A DNA stretch of 64,000 nt, taken from positions 5,863,442 through 5,927,441 of the forward strand of contig NC_044916.1 of the NCBI RefSeq assembly GCF_003576645.1, given 5' to 3'. Below, one piece after another: positions 11,203 through 21,559 of this stretch (the first letter of the stretch is position 1; every line of letters begins with the position of its first letter). Both the position numbers and the translations under genes were made by a program. This DNA comes from Ipomoea triloba. Taxonomy: Eukaryota > Streptophyta > Magnoliopsida > Solanales > Convolvulaceae. Under the pieces are notes generated by a model. The model ran no database searches. It was not told the origin of the DNA and saw nothing but the letters and a program-made list of their open reading frames with translations.

Positions 11203-12992
11203 TCAGGGGTGTTGTACCATTGTAGATGCTAAAGGAGTTTTGATTGCAAAGGTAAATATGTCCCAAAATCGGCTATTTCCTTTGAAAATCAATCATGCAC
11301 TTCTTGCTTGCTTCAATTCTGAAATATGTGATGAGAATTGGTTATGGCACATGCGATTTGGACATTTCCATTTCTCTGGATTAAACTATCTAGCGAAAAA
11401 GGAGCTTGTTTCTGATTTACCTGTTGTGAATGTCCCTGATCGTATTTGTGGGATTTGTTTGATTGGGAAGAAGCACAGAGATCCCTTCCCCGTGGGCAAG
11501 TCAAGGAGAGCCACAACACAATTGGAGATTATCCACTCAGACATGTGTTCATTGGAGGTTCCCTCACATGGAGGTTGTAAGTATTTTGTTACTTTCATTG
11601 ATGATTTTAGTAGGAAAACATGGGTTTATTTTCTGAAGCAAAAGTCTGATGCGTGTGATGTTTTCAAGCAATTTAAGACTTTTGTTGAAAAGCAAAGTGG
11701 TTATGAAATCAAAATCTTGAGAACTGATAGAGGTACAGAATATATTGCTTGTGATAATTTTCTGAAGGAGAAAGGTATTCAGCACCAGATGACAGCTAGA
11801 TACACTCCACAACAAAATGGAGTGGCTGAGAGGAAGAATAGATCAATCATGGATATGGTGAGGTGCATGCTGAAATCTAAAAATCTGCCTAAGCCTTTTT
11901 GGGCAGAGGCTGTTGCATGTGTTGTCTATGTGTTGAACAGGTGTCCTACTAAAAGTGTTCGTGATAAGACACATGAGGAAGCTTGGAGTGGGAGAAAACC
12001 CTCTATCAGAAATCTCAAGGTTTTTGGATGTTTGGCATATGCACATGTGCCAGATTAATTGAGAAAGAAGTTGGATGATAAAGGAGAGAAGTGTATATTC
12101 ATTGGTTATAGTGACACTTCAAAGGCTTATAAACTATACAACCCTGAAACTAAAAAGGCTTCAAAGGCTTATAAACTATACAACCCTGAAACTAAAAAGG
12201 TTTCAAAGGCTTATAAACTATACAACCCTGAAACTAAAAAGGTTGTTATAAGCCGTAAACTATACAACCCTGAAACTAAAAAGGTTGTTATAAGCCGTGA
12301 TGTCACTTTTGATGAATATAAAAAGGTTGTTATAAGCCGTGATGTCACTTTTGATGAATATAGTGCCTGGGATTGGTCAGCTAAAGATGAAAGGTCAGTT
12401 GTTGTTCCTGTTGTTTACAATGTTGTTGATGAGCAACCGATTCCAGATAATGTCCAGTCTCCTTCACAACCAGAGTCATCTGTTCGACGATCTCAACGCG
12501 AGCGACAATTACCAGCTCGCTTGCAGGATTATGTTTTGGGTCATGATAATGACCTGTCTGATGAAGAGATTGTTCAATTTGCTCTTTTTGCAGATTGTGA
12601 CCCTCTATCTTTTGAGGAGGCTGCTACAGAAACTCATTGGCTTAAGGCGATGGATGAGGAGATTCGTGCCATTGAAAAGAATGGTACCTGGGAGTTAACA
12701 GATTTACCTTCTGGAAAGAAGCCAATTGGAGTAAAGTGGGTCTACAGAACCAAATACAAGTCAAATGGAGAAATTGACCGTTTTAAAGCACGGTTGGTAG
12801 CAAAGGGCTACAAGCAGAAACCAGGTATTGATTATTTTGTGGTTTTTGCTCCAGTAAGTAGACTTGATACAGTTCGAATGATATTTCTCTTGCTGCTCAA
12901 AATGATTGGAAATTGCATCAAATGGATGTCAAGTCTGCTTTTTTGAATGGTTTTCTTGAAGAAGAAATATATGTTGAGCAACCTGCAAGTTG
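11203..12992 (+). pseudogene. Copia integrase and partial reverse transcriptase
   Basis: Continues the gag-protease frame after the solo LTR. A GAG-pre-integrase zinc domain (WHMRFGH, then CGICLIGK) leads to the integrase core with the catalytic triad in HSDMCS, TDRGTEY and the [16 protein letters not shown] helix. A TAA at 12056 stands where related elements have glutamine, consistent with a C-to-T change. Beyond it are expanded KLYNPETKK repeats, then reverse transcriptase N-terminal motifs (KWVYRTKYKSNGEIDRFKARL). A one-base loss near 12880 shifts the frame before the MDVKSAFLNG segment, and the element ends at EQPA. Confidence 0.9.
12117..12360 (+). repeat. Exact 42-bp tandem duplications in Copia pol
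   Basis: Three overlapping sets of direct repeats, each with a period of exactly 42 bp: a unit beginning CTTCAAAGGC three times, one beginning TAAACTATAC twice, and one beginning TGATGTCACT twice. Copia relatives have a single copy of this peptide stretch, so 168 bp are extra. The frame is preserved because 42 is divisible by three. The copies are identical apart from breakpoint choice. Confidence 0.9.
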
Positions 12993-13144
12993 AAGTAGTC
13001 ATGCACCTAATTTGAAATTTTTAATAGTCAAGGACCAAAATTGATACATATATTATAGTTGAGGGACTAAAAATGATATTTGCTCATTTTCATATAAGGG
13101 GCCCATTTTTAATTTAATTTCTCCCAGGGCTTCTAAAATGTATG
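12993..13144. other. Unassigned spacer between Copia and solo LTR
   Basis: About 150 bases that match neither the CNL gene nor the Copia element. A phrase reading gtcaaggaccaaaattgat followed by gagggactaaaaatgat recalls the ends of some DNA transposons, but no paired terminus was found. GTATG at the right end is the target duplication of the next element. Confidence 0.5.
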
Positions 13145-14148
13145 TGTAACCCCTCGTCTTTCCGATAAGTCTAAGGGTCGGAAAATATATCTTTAGGCTA
13201 TGACATTCATAAGATGATCTCCCGATATGTCAAGGGAATTTTTATACGGAGGTATAGTTGTCATTAAGCTGCGATCGTTCGTGCCGGTCACGAACCGTAA
13301 AATTTTCGAGGACGAATTTTCAGCTCGGATTTCCTTAGAAATTGATGATTAGGCATGTTATGACTAAGTATGAACTTCCTGCTTAGTTAAGTTGAAATTG
13401 GATGAGCTATAAGGGTCGAAATTTATTTCTGATCGTACACCGCGAAATTTCCGCAGTGTACCGAACCTAGCCCATTTTGGAGCTTTTGACTGGAATAAAT
13501 TTGTGGTTTCGGAAATTATTCTTTCTGGATTATTTTCCACCGAAACTTTATCTGTTTGGACCACAACTGATATGTTGTGGAGATATTTTATTATTTTATT
13601 ATTTTTTTTCCTAAAGCTTATCCCATAAGTTGGGATTAAATATAAAAGGAATTTTTTTTTCCCTTTTCTTCCCCAAATGCCAAAAAGAGAGAGAGAGAGG
13701 TGTGATCATCTTCCACCATTTTTTCTTCCAAAGTTCCATAGCCAAATCCTTCTAAACTTCCAATTTATTCGGTAAGTTTTCGATATTATTCGGTAGAAAG
13801 CTTTGTAATCCTTCCTAGGTTATGAATCTATGTTTAATTTCTTGATACATGATGTTATGGTGTTGATTTTGAACCTAGGTTTTAAGGTGAAAATTGGGGA
13901 AAGGATCCAAAATTGCTTCCTAAGGTGTTAGAAATCCTTTACAAGGTAAGGAATTCNGATGTAGACAGGGATTGTTATTAATGTTGTAAGTTTAGCCTGT
14001 GCACTTAGAGTGGAGTTTGTCAAAGAGGTGATAGAATTCACTCTAGGTGTGGCGGTAGCACCCAGTTTACTGCTGTAAGATGTAAGCTTCCGCAGCGTTT
14101 TATTACGCATATTGTAATAGTTGTCGGAGCAGAAATTGGGGTGTTACA
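13145..14148 (+). mobile_element. Gypsy solo LTR, TSD GTATG
   Basis: A 1004-bp LTR starting TGTAACCCC and ending GGGGTGTTACA, with 9-base inverted ends and perfect 5-bp target duplications GTATG at 13140-13144 and 14149-14153. A TATAAAAGG motif near 13639 could be its promoter. One undetermined base lies at 13957. No internal domain is attached. After it, only ten bases separate the target repeat from the CNL-b coding sequence. Confidence 0.95.
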
Positions 14149-14163
14149 GTATGGACCGGCCTG

Positions 14164-15422
14164 GTTGGGAGCTCATTGTAGCTCAACAATAAGGCTCTGT
14201 TGACAGATTTTAGACTGCCACCTTCTTCAGATTCTGCTGAGTAGTAGTCAAGGCTTTCGAGAGCAGCACTCCATTTTGCTGAATCATCACCCTTTGTGGA
14301 CATCAACCCAGCCATTGCAAGAATTGCAACAGGTAAACCCGAGCATCTCTTAACCAATGCTTCTCCCAATTCTTTAACCGCCTCGTTAGGCCAGTTACAG
14401 CTAGGAAAAGCAAATTTGCAGAAAAGGTCGCATGCTATATTGGATTCTAGTGGCTTCACCTCAACACAATGAGGCGTAGCCCCAAGAAAAGAGCCGCTAG
14501 CAATACCTTTATCACGGCTAGTGATAATAATTGCAGATTCATCATGGACCGGAATATTGATTTTACTCAACAGCTTCTCATCCCACACATCATCAAAATA
14601 TACAACATACCTCTTTCCCTTCAAGTAATCACAAATGTGGTGTTGAAGAGAATCTTCATCTGCTTTCTCCAGTTCAGACGGCATCTTTGTTCCAACACTT
14701 GTGTACAGTCCATTGATTGTTGCCCTCAGAACAAATTTAATATCTGAGGAGTGGTTTACATCAACCCACGAAAAAGATTTGATGTTCCCATCATTCTTCA
14801 CTTTTTCATAAACTTGCTTGGCCAAAGTAGTTTTCCCACAACCTCCAGCTCCCCAAACCGTGATCACCAACATCCGCTCTCTACGCTTCTGAATGAGTTG
14901 TGCTATGTCCTCCACCTGCTTCTCAATCCCCACCATATATCCACTCCCACTGCCCATCAGTAACTCATTTCTTCCCTCATCGTTTGTCTTGAGGTTTATA
15001 CCGAAGTTTGATTTGTCTGTTTGTAGAGCAAGTAGCTTCTCATCCATGGCTTTTAACTGCTGATGGAAGCAATACTGTATCTTCACCCTCTTGGCAAAGC
15101 TGTGCACGTTGGCAAACAGGGAATTGACTTCACAAAAATTGCAAGGAGGAGTATTGAGGTCCAGAAGCTTCATATCCAGCATGAACTCCTCCACCAGGTC
15201 CTCAAGTTGAAGTGTGGTATCCCTCAGTTGTGTCGCCCACCTTTCTGCTGCCTCGCTGTCTTGTTTCCCCTTGCCTTAATAATCCTCAACGTAGCCTTTC
15301 ATGTTGGCTAGCCGAGCACTGATTTTCTCCACCTCAGCTTTGATTCCCCACTGGAATATTACGTTTTGGAAAGCTTGCTCCTTCAGCTTTCCAACTACAA
15401 AATCAACAATAGCACCAGCCAT
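14164..15422 (-). pseudogene. CNL-b, 5' half (CC and NB-ARC)
   Basis: The upstream half of the interrupted gene, from the start (15422, MAGAIVDF as in CNL-d) to the ALLLSYNELPT segment just before the RNBS-D motif. It keeps the CC domain, P-loop GAGGCGKTT, kinase-2 YFDDVWD, AIIITSRD and GLPV motifs. A TAA at 15276-15278 (codon 49) arises where CNL-c and CNL-d encode DSGKG; the local change adds three bases. So even before the transposon insertion, or since, the N-terminal coiled coil could not be joined to the NB domain. Body subfamily is that of CNL-d. Confidence 0.92.
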
Positions 15423-15720
15423 AACTATGGCAAAACACAGATCAAATTGTGTCTTCTGAGTAAGTATACCAATTGAACAAATTAAAGATGGATTTGCTTA
15501 ATTGTGGGGGTGATTCATCATGGTTTTTGCTGCAAATATATACACCAAATTAATCCCTCGTTTGGTGAGATAGATACCATTTCCAAATTAATTAATCCCA
15601 CCACTAACTCCCTCAAAATATTTCATCTCCAACTTGCATTTCTCTACAACGTAACAACCAATTAATTAATGGGTGATTAACCTAATCAACTTGGTCTTTA
15701 TTTATACAACGATGTGCTAT
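15423..15720 (-). promoter_or_regulatory. CNL-b upstream region with TATA-like box
   Basis: Matches the CNL-a upstream region and the orphan flank over about 290 bases. TATTTATA at 15699-15706 corresponds to the CNL-a box. Promoter function is inferred from position and conservation. Confidence 0.5.
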
Positions 15721-16186
15721 TCCTAGCAATTTATCTAATCAAAGGTAAACATCAATGACATGTCATATATGATTCTATACTCAAAACATAATTAATATTT
15801 AATTATTTCTGTTTTTGTGTATAAATAATATCAATCATTTTACTACGGATCATGGTCCAGCTTACAAAATGAATCATTAACATAAGATTCATTATTAGTA
15901 TATTACATTTTCATTTTTAGTACATTGATGAATTTTAATTTTTTACTCTAAATGTTCATTTTTAGATATATTATTAAAAAATAAACTTTTAGTACTTTAA
16001 AAATATAATGAATATTCAGTATACTAAAATTAAACATTTATCAGATGTTCACATTGCAATGTTGGTCCTAGTCCATAGTATAATTGCCTACACAATATAA
16101 AACATTACTGGATGTTGTATCAATCCATGGCCTCCGCTGTCCGCACCTTGGCGGCTTGGCCCAAAAGAATAATGAATAATTACTAT
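15721..16186. other. AT-rich spacer, probable old DNA transposon half
   Basis: No gene. The sequence contains many short ATGTACATT/AATTTTTAGTA phrases also seen at 19548-19720 on the far side of the LARD element, and a catggtcc phrase that is mirrored by ggaccatgg at about 19719. The LTR element seems to have inserted into an older repeat. Confidence 0.4.
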
Positions 16187-16191
16187 ACTAT

Positions 16192-16556
16192 TGATGGGTA
16201 AATACCCCAAGGGACTACTGTAGAAATACAATGTATATAGTCCATGTATTATTGTACCCCTAAAAGGTCGGGTGTCCCTTAGGAATTGTTAAAGGGCAAG
16301 TGACCTTTGGGAAATATTATATTCCCGAAGGGTCAGGTCCTATTCCTATATAAAGGACCTGACCCTCCACTGTAATGGCAGCCTTGGATCCTGGCCTCTC
16401 GACCCTCTCTCTCTTGTTCACTATGGGGTTCTTGGTTCTTCTCCAGGGAGGAATCCATGGCTTTCCTTCTCAATCATACACACTCCATACACTACATCAT
16501 ACACAATCAAACAACACGTGGTGTAAATCCGTACCCCGTTTACATTTACGCCATCA
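16192..16556 (+). repeat. 5' LTR of the LARD-like element
   Basis: Contains CTATATAAAGGACC near 16347-16360 as a likely promoter box and an inverted pair GGGTCAGGTCC/GGACCTGACCC around it. It differs from the 3' LTR at about 16219 (C against T). Confidence 0.95.
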
Positions 16557-16557
16557 T

Positions 16558-16575
16558 TGGCGCCGTCTGTGGGGA
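16558..16575 (+). other. Primer binding site of the LARD-like element
   Basis: TGGCGCCGTCTGTGGGGA begins one base after the LTR, in the standard position. Similar sequences are common in plant Gypsy elements and LARDs; the exact tRNA primer is not determined here. Confidence 0.85.
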
Positions 16576-19165
16576 ATGTGACGAAATGCCGTGTTCCTCT
16601 AATCATCAGGATGATATTCACCATCCTCATCACCATCAACGGTAACTTCACCACCACCAACATCGGGTCATAGTTGTGCTTAGCTTAAAGAAACATATTC
16701 ATCCGGTTGCTGCTCATCGGAGTTTCACATCACCGTCACGCCACTGCCACCACCGACCGCTGCCTCAACCCGCGACCTCCAGCGGCTGGTTTGGGCTCCT
16801 TCCTCCGGCGCCACCATGCTCCGCCACCACCGCAACCTTGTCTATCTGGTTGGCGAACAACGAAGAAGAATGGTTTTGATGCTTCGTACTCCAGTATCAT
16901 TCTTCTTATTATTCTTTATTATTATTATTATAACATTATTGTTATAATATTATATGATAATAGCTTTGGAATGGGGAAATAAAAATAAGAAATGAAGAGT
17001 GGTTGCCGGCAGAATAAAAGGAAAAGAAAAAGTATGAGTGGAAAAAGGCAAGGGAAAAAGACAAAAGAAAAAAGAGTGGATGGTGCTTGAATGTCTCCCC
17101 AGGAAAGAAAAAGATAAAGGCAAAGATAATGGAGTACGTATCCATTATGATGATCATCATTTTTATCATAATGATAAACGATCATCATGCCATCATCTGG
17201 TCACCATCAACCATTAACAACAGCAACATCTCTCTCTGTTCATCAACGAATATGCCGCCGGTCACCGGAATACCACAAGCCGCCGACTTCACCATCGGCC
17301 ACCACAGCAATAACCGTCGCGACCACCACTCGCCGCAGCAACTACTGCCGACGTCACAGCCGCCAACGTAACTGCCGCCAGAGCTCCACAATCGCCAGCA
17401 ATCGCCGGCCGAAGCTGTCGCCGCATCACGCCAATATCGGATTTCCATAACACCACCTCATCATCACCTTCCTACTGCCCGCCACCGCAACTACACGACC
17501 AGTAGAACTCCGGTAGCCTGTGCCGGACTCCGATTTTCGTCAACGAGCTCATCTCCTCCGGCCACCATCTCCACCCTCTTCGGCCCTCACTCTAAACCAC
17601 CAGGACCCATAACATTTTCTTTATTATTGTTTTTGTCTGTAATGTCTTTGGAATGGGAGGAAATAAGAGTAAAAGAGGGAGTGTTGTCGGGCATAGGATG
17701 AAGAAAGAATAAAGGTGGGGGAAGAAAAGACAAAAAAGAGAAAAAGACAAAAATGGTGGGAGAAATAAAAGAAAGTGGAGAAAATTATGGAAGAAAGTGG
17801 GAAGAAAAGACAAAAAAGAAAAATGACAAAAGGTTGTGGGAGAAAGAAATCAGGAGAAAGGAAAGAAAATAAGGAAAAGAACAAAAATATATATAATATA
17901 GTGTAGTGGGAGACAAAAGTACCACTCTAATATATTATTGTTATCTTAATTTAAATTCGGAAGGGATATTTCTCTAATATCTTCCCATCACCACGCTCCT
18001 GTACGAAAATTATTGAAGATGAATTCCCATCACCACGCTCCTGTACGAAAATTATTGAAGATGAAGATTCCAATGGAGGTGGAGATTATTGAAGAATTGA
18101 AGATGAAGATTCCAATGGAGGTGGAGATTATTGAAGATGAAGACTCCAAAGATGAAGATTGTAGTCCCTTATTAGAAATGATAGATTTTTGTATCCTAAT
18201 TTCTTTGTAATGAGACTCTTGTAAAAATCTCCGGCTTTTCCGTTTGGGGTTTGACCGACCTGCACGGATTTGTCCGGTTGAGGATGCTGTATGCCTATGC
18301 TTCGTCATGGCACTACTCTCCGACCCTTCCGTTTGGGGTTTGGCCGACCTGCACGGATTTGTTCGGTTGAGTGTGCCCATGCCTCGTCATGGCACTTGGA
18401 AAAATCTCCGGCTCTTCCGTTTGGGGTTTGATCAACCTGCACGGATTTACCCGGTTGATTGTGCACATGCCTCGTCATGGCACTTGAAAAAGGACCATTG
18501 TGGTCGCAAAAGGGCCATTGTGGTCGCAAAAAAATAAATAAAATCCCGCTCCTCAGCGATGAGACCCCTGCGGTCGTCAAAGCACCAGCTCGGTAAAAAA
18601 GATGCCTTTGGCACAAAAAATCTTGCGCAATATAGTGGCTTTGGGTGCCCGCACAGCCCCAAAGTGGTGCATTAAGGTATCCCTCGGAGTGAGGGTTCAT
18701 TTTTAGTTATAGAAGTGGAGTTAGGAACTAACTTAGAATTTGCATATCAGGATAGGCATGCATTACATGCATATTTGCATTTTTTATCTTATTTTTTGCA
18801 GGATTTCTAAAAAGCTCACGGGATATGAAGAATCACTAGGGGACATGAAGAATCACTCGAGATTCAACCCAGAAAAGCTGATCAAGCTGCATAAAACCAA
18901 GACAGCCCCCTTTTATAGTCTTTAAATGATTACGCCTTTTTGGTTGTACTCTTTTTCCCTTAGCTAGGTTTTTTCCCATAGGGTTTTTCTTAGTATAAGG
19001 TTTTTAACGAGGCAACCAGCGTAGATCACGCCCCTCATGCTTAACTCAAACTTGAGGGGTTCATCACAAACTATTAAAGCACTCAAACCGGGGAGATTTT
19101 GCTTGTAACAAGTTGGCCGCCCGGAGCACATTTTACTTCTCGAACCTGACGACTCTCGTAGATTC
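16576..19165 (+). other. Non-coding interior of the LARD-like element
   Basis: Three zones are visible: a pyrimidine/CCACC-rich part (16640-17600), purine-rich AGAAAAAG tracts (16980-17120 and 17640-17890), and a 3' part with repeated phrases of the type TCCGTTTGGGGTTTG around 18240-18480. Overlapping frames on both strands have strongly biased composition and no recognisable domains, so no gene is called. Confidence 0.7.
17982..18140 (+). repeat. Two exact 42-bp tandem duplications
   Basis: A 42-bp unit beginning TTCCCATCAC occurs at 17982-18023 and again at 18024-18065. Directly after it, a unit beginning ATTGAAGATG is also duplicated with a period of 42 bp. The copies are identical. The period equals that of the Copia repeats at 12117-12360. 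Confidence 0.92.
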
Positions 19166-19182
19166 AAGAAGTGGGGGACTTG
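19166..19182 (+). other. Polypurine tract
   Basis: AAGAAGTGGGGGACTTG lies directly before the 3' LTR, where second-strand synthesis of an LTR retrotransposon is primed. Confidence 0.8.
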
Positions 19183-19547
19183 TGATGGGTAAATACCCCA
19201 AGGGACTATTGTAGAAATACAATGTATATAGTCCATGTATTATTGTACCCCTAAAAGGTCGGGTGTCCCTTAGGAATTGTTAAAGGGCAAGTGACCTTTG
19301 GGAAATATTATATTCCCGAAGGGTCAGGTCCTATTCCTATATAAAGGACCTGACCCTCCACTGTAATGGCAGCCTTGGATCCTGGCCTCTCGACCCTCTC
19401 TCTCTTGTTCACTATGGGGTTCTTGGTTCTTCTCCAGGGAGGAATCCATGGCTTTCCTTCTCAATCATACACACTCCATACACTACATCATACACAATCA
19501 AACAACACGTGGTGTAAATCCGTACCCCGTTTACATTTACGCCATCA
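19183..19547 (+). repeat. 3' LTR of the LARD-like element
   Basis: Same length and termini as the 5' LTR; followed by the ACTAT target repeat. A third, identical LTR lies at 20865-21229 within the duplicated segment. Confidence 0.95.
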
Positions 19548-20864
19548 ACTATTAAATAATGTACATTCAGTATTAAAATAATGTATTTTTAGTATATTGA
19601 AAATATATATTGTATTAAAGGGAGGTACAATACTAAATGTACATTCAGTACACAAATAATGTACATTTAATATATTAAAAATGTACATTTTGTTATGGTT
19701 CACACATCACTATGTGGACCATGGTTACTCAATAATTTGCCATAACGAATGGGTAAATTATGTGAAGCTTGGTGACGTCTAAGGAGGGAGAAAGATATAT
19801 AGCCTTTGGGTACAAACTCTAGATAGCAAATATAGAGATAATGAGGGCACGCACACGGCAAAGGGAAGAGGAAGGAGTTCTGATTGTAGCAAAGTCAGCC
19901 AACTAGTCATATTCCAAGAGAACAACTGAATACATCCTTCCCTCTACGGTTGCTGCTGGAGATATCAATAGGCGAGCAAANAAAAAAAAAAAACAAACTC
20001 TCCGACCCTTCCGTTTGGGGTTTGGCCGACCTGCACGGATTTGTTCGGTTGAGTGTGCCCATGCCTCGTCATGGCACTTGGAAAAATCTCCGGCTCTTCC
20101 GTTTGGGGTTTGATCAACCTGCACGGATTTACCCGGTTGATTGTGCACATGCCTCGTCATGGCACTTGAAAAAGGACCATTGTGGTCGCAAAAGGGCCAT
20201 TGTGGTCGCAAAAAAATAAATAAAATCCCGCTCCTCAGCGATGAGACCCCTGCGGTCGTCAAAGCACCAGCTCGGTAAAAAAGATGCCTTTGGCACAAAA
20301 AATCTTGCGCAATATAGTGGCTTTGGGTGCCCGCACAGCCCCAAAGTGGTGCATTAAGGTATCCCTCGGAGTGAGGGTTCATTTTTAGTTATAGAAGTGG
20401 AGTTAGGAACTAACTTAGAATTTGCATATCAGGATAGGCATGCATTACATGCATATTTGCATTTTTTATCTTATTTTTTGCAGGATTTCTAAAAAGCTCA
20501 CGGGATATGAAGAATCACTAGGGGACATGAAGAATCACTCGAGATTCAACCCAGAAAAGCTGATCAAGCTGCATAAAACCAAGACAGCCCCCTTTTATAG
20601 TCTTTAAATGATTACGCCTTTTTGGTTGTACTCTTTTTCCCTTAGCTAGGTTTTTTCCCATAGGGTTTTTCTTAGTATAAGGTTTTTAACGAGGCAACCA
20701 GCGTAGATCACGCCCCTCATGCTTAACTCAAACTTGAGGGGTTCATCACAAACTATTAAAGCACTCAAACCGGGGAGATTTTGCTTGTAACAAGTTGGCC
20801 GCCCGGAGCACATTTTACTTCTCGAACCTGACGACTCTCGTAGATTCAAGAAGTGGGGGACTTG

Positions 20865-21229
20865 TGATGGGTAAATACCCCAAGGGACTATTGTAGAAAT
20901 ACAATGTATATAGTCCATGTATTATTGTACCCCTAAAAGGTCGGGTGTCCCTTAGGAATTGTTAAAGGGCAAGTGACCTTTGGGAAATATTATATTCCCG
21001 AAGGGTCAGGTCCTATTCCTATATAAAGGACCTGACCCTCCACTGTAATGGCAGCCTTGGATCCTGGCCTCTCGACCCTCTCTCTCTTGTTCACTATGGG
21101 GTTCTTGGTTCTTCTCCAGGGAGGAATCCATGGCTTTCCTTCTCAATCATACACACTCCATACACTACATCATACACAATCAAACAACACGTGGTGTAAA
21201 TCCGTACCCCGTTTACATTTACGCCATCA
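20865..21229 (+). repeat. Third LTR copy in the duplicated segment
   Basis: Identical in form to 19183-19547 and followed by the same ACTATTAAATAATG flank. It arose with the duplication, not by a separate insertion, because the flank is duplicated too. Confidence 0.93.
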
Positions 21230-21559
21230 ACTATTAAATAATGTACATTCAGTATTAAAATAATGTATTTTTAGTATATTGAAAATATATATTGTATTAA
21301 AGGGAGGTACAATACTAAATGTACATTCAGTACACAAATAATGTACATTTAATATATTAAAAATGTACATTTTGTTATGGTTCACACATCACTATGTGGA
21401 CCATGGTTACTCAATAATTTGCCATAACGAATGGGTAAATTATGTGAAGCTTGGTGACGTCTAAGGAGGGAGAAAGATATATAGCCTTTGGGTACAAACT
21501 CTAGATAGCAAATATAGAGATAATGAGGGCACGCACACGGCAAAGGGAAGAGGAAGGAG

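Larger units (their letters stand above)
8054..12992 (+). mobile_element. Truncated Copia LTR retrotransposon inside CNL-b
   Basis: A Ty1/Copia element in the order 5' LTR, primer binding site, gag, protease, integrase, start of reverse transcriptase. It is cut off after the EEIYVEQPA motif, so most of reverse transcriptase, RNase H and the 3' LTR are missing. A 1.5 kb solo LTR lies within it at 9678-11197. Other lesions are an in-frame TAA at 12056, a one-base frameshift near 12880, and four extra 42-bp repeats at 12117-12360. It opposes the CNL gene in orientation. Confidence 0.93.
16192..19547 (+). mobile_element. Complete non-autonomous LTR element (LARD-like), TSD ACTAT
   Basis: Two 365-bp LTRs (16192-16556 and 19183-19547) that differ by one visible base, starting TGATGGGTA and ending TTACGCCATCA. 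Perfect ACTAT target repeats at 16187-16191 and 19548-19552. A primer binding site follows the 5' LTR and a polypurine tract precedes the 3' LTR. The 2.6 kb interior shows no gag, protease, integrase or reverse transcriptase; its open frames are short and lack domains. Mobilisation would need proteins from a partner, most likely Gypsy-type given the primer site. The near identity of the LTRs indicates recent insertion. Confidence 0.95.

Noticed and set aside
16900..17890. Several hydrophobic or proline-rich open frames on both strands
   Set aside because: They overlap each other in the LARD interior and follow its purine and pyrimidine tracts, with no family resemblance.
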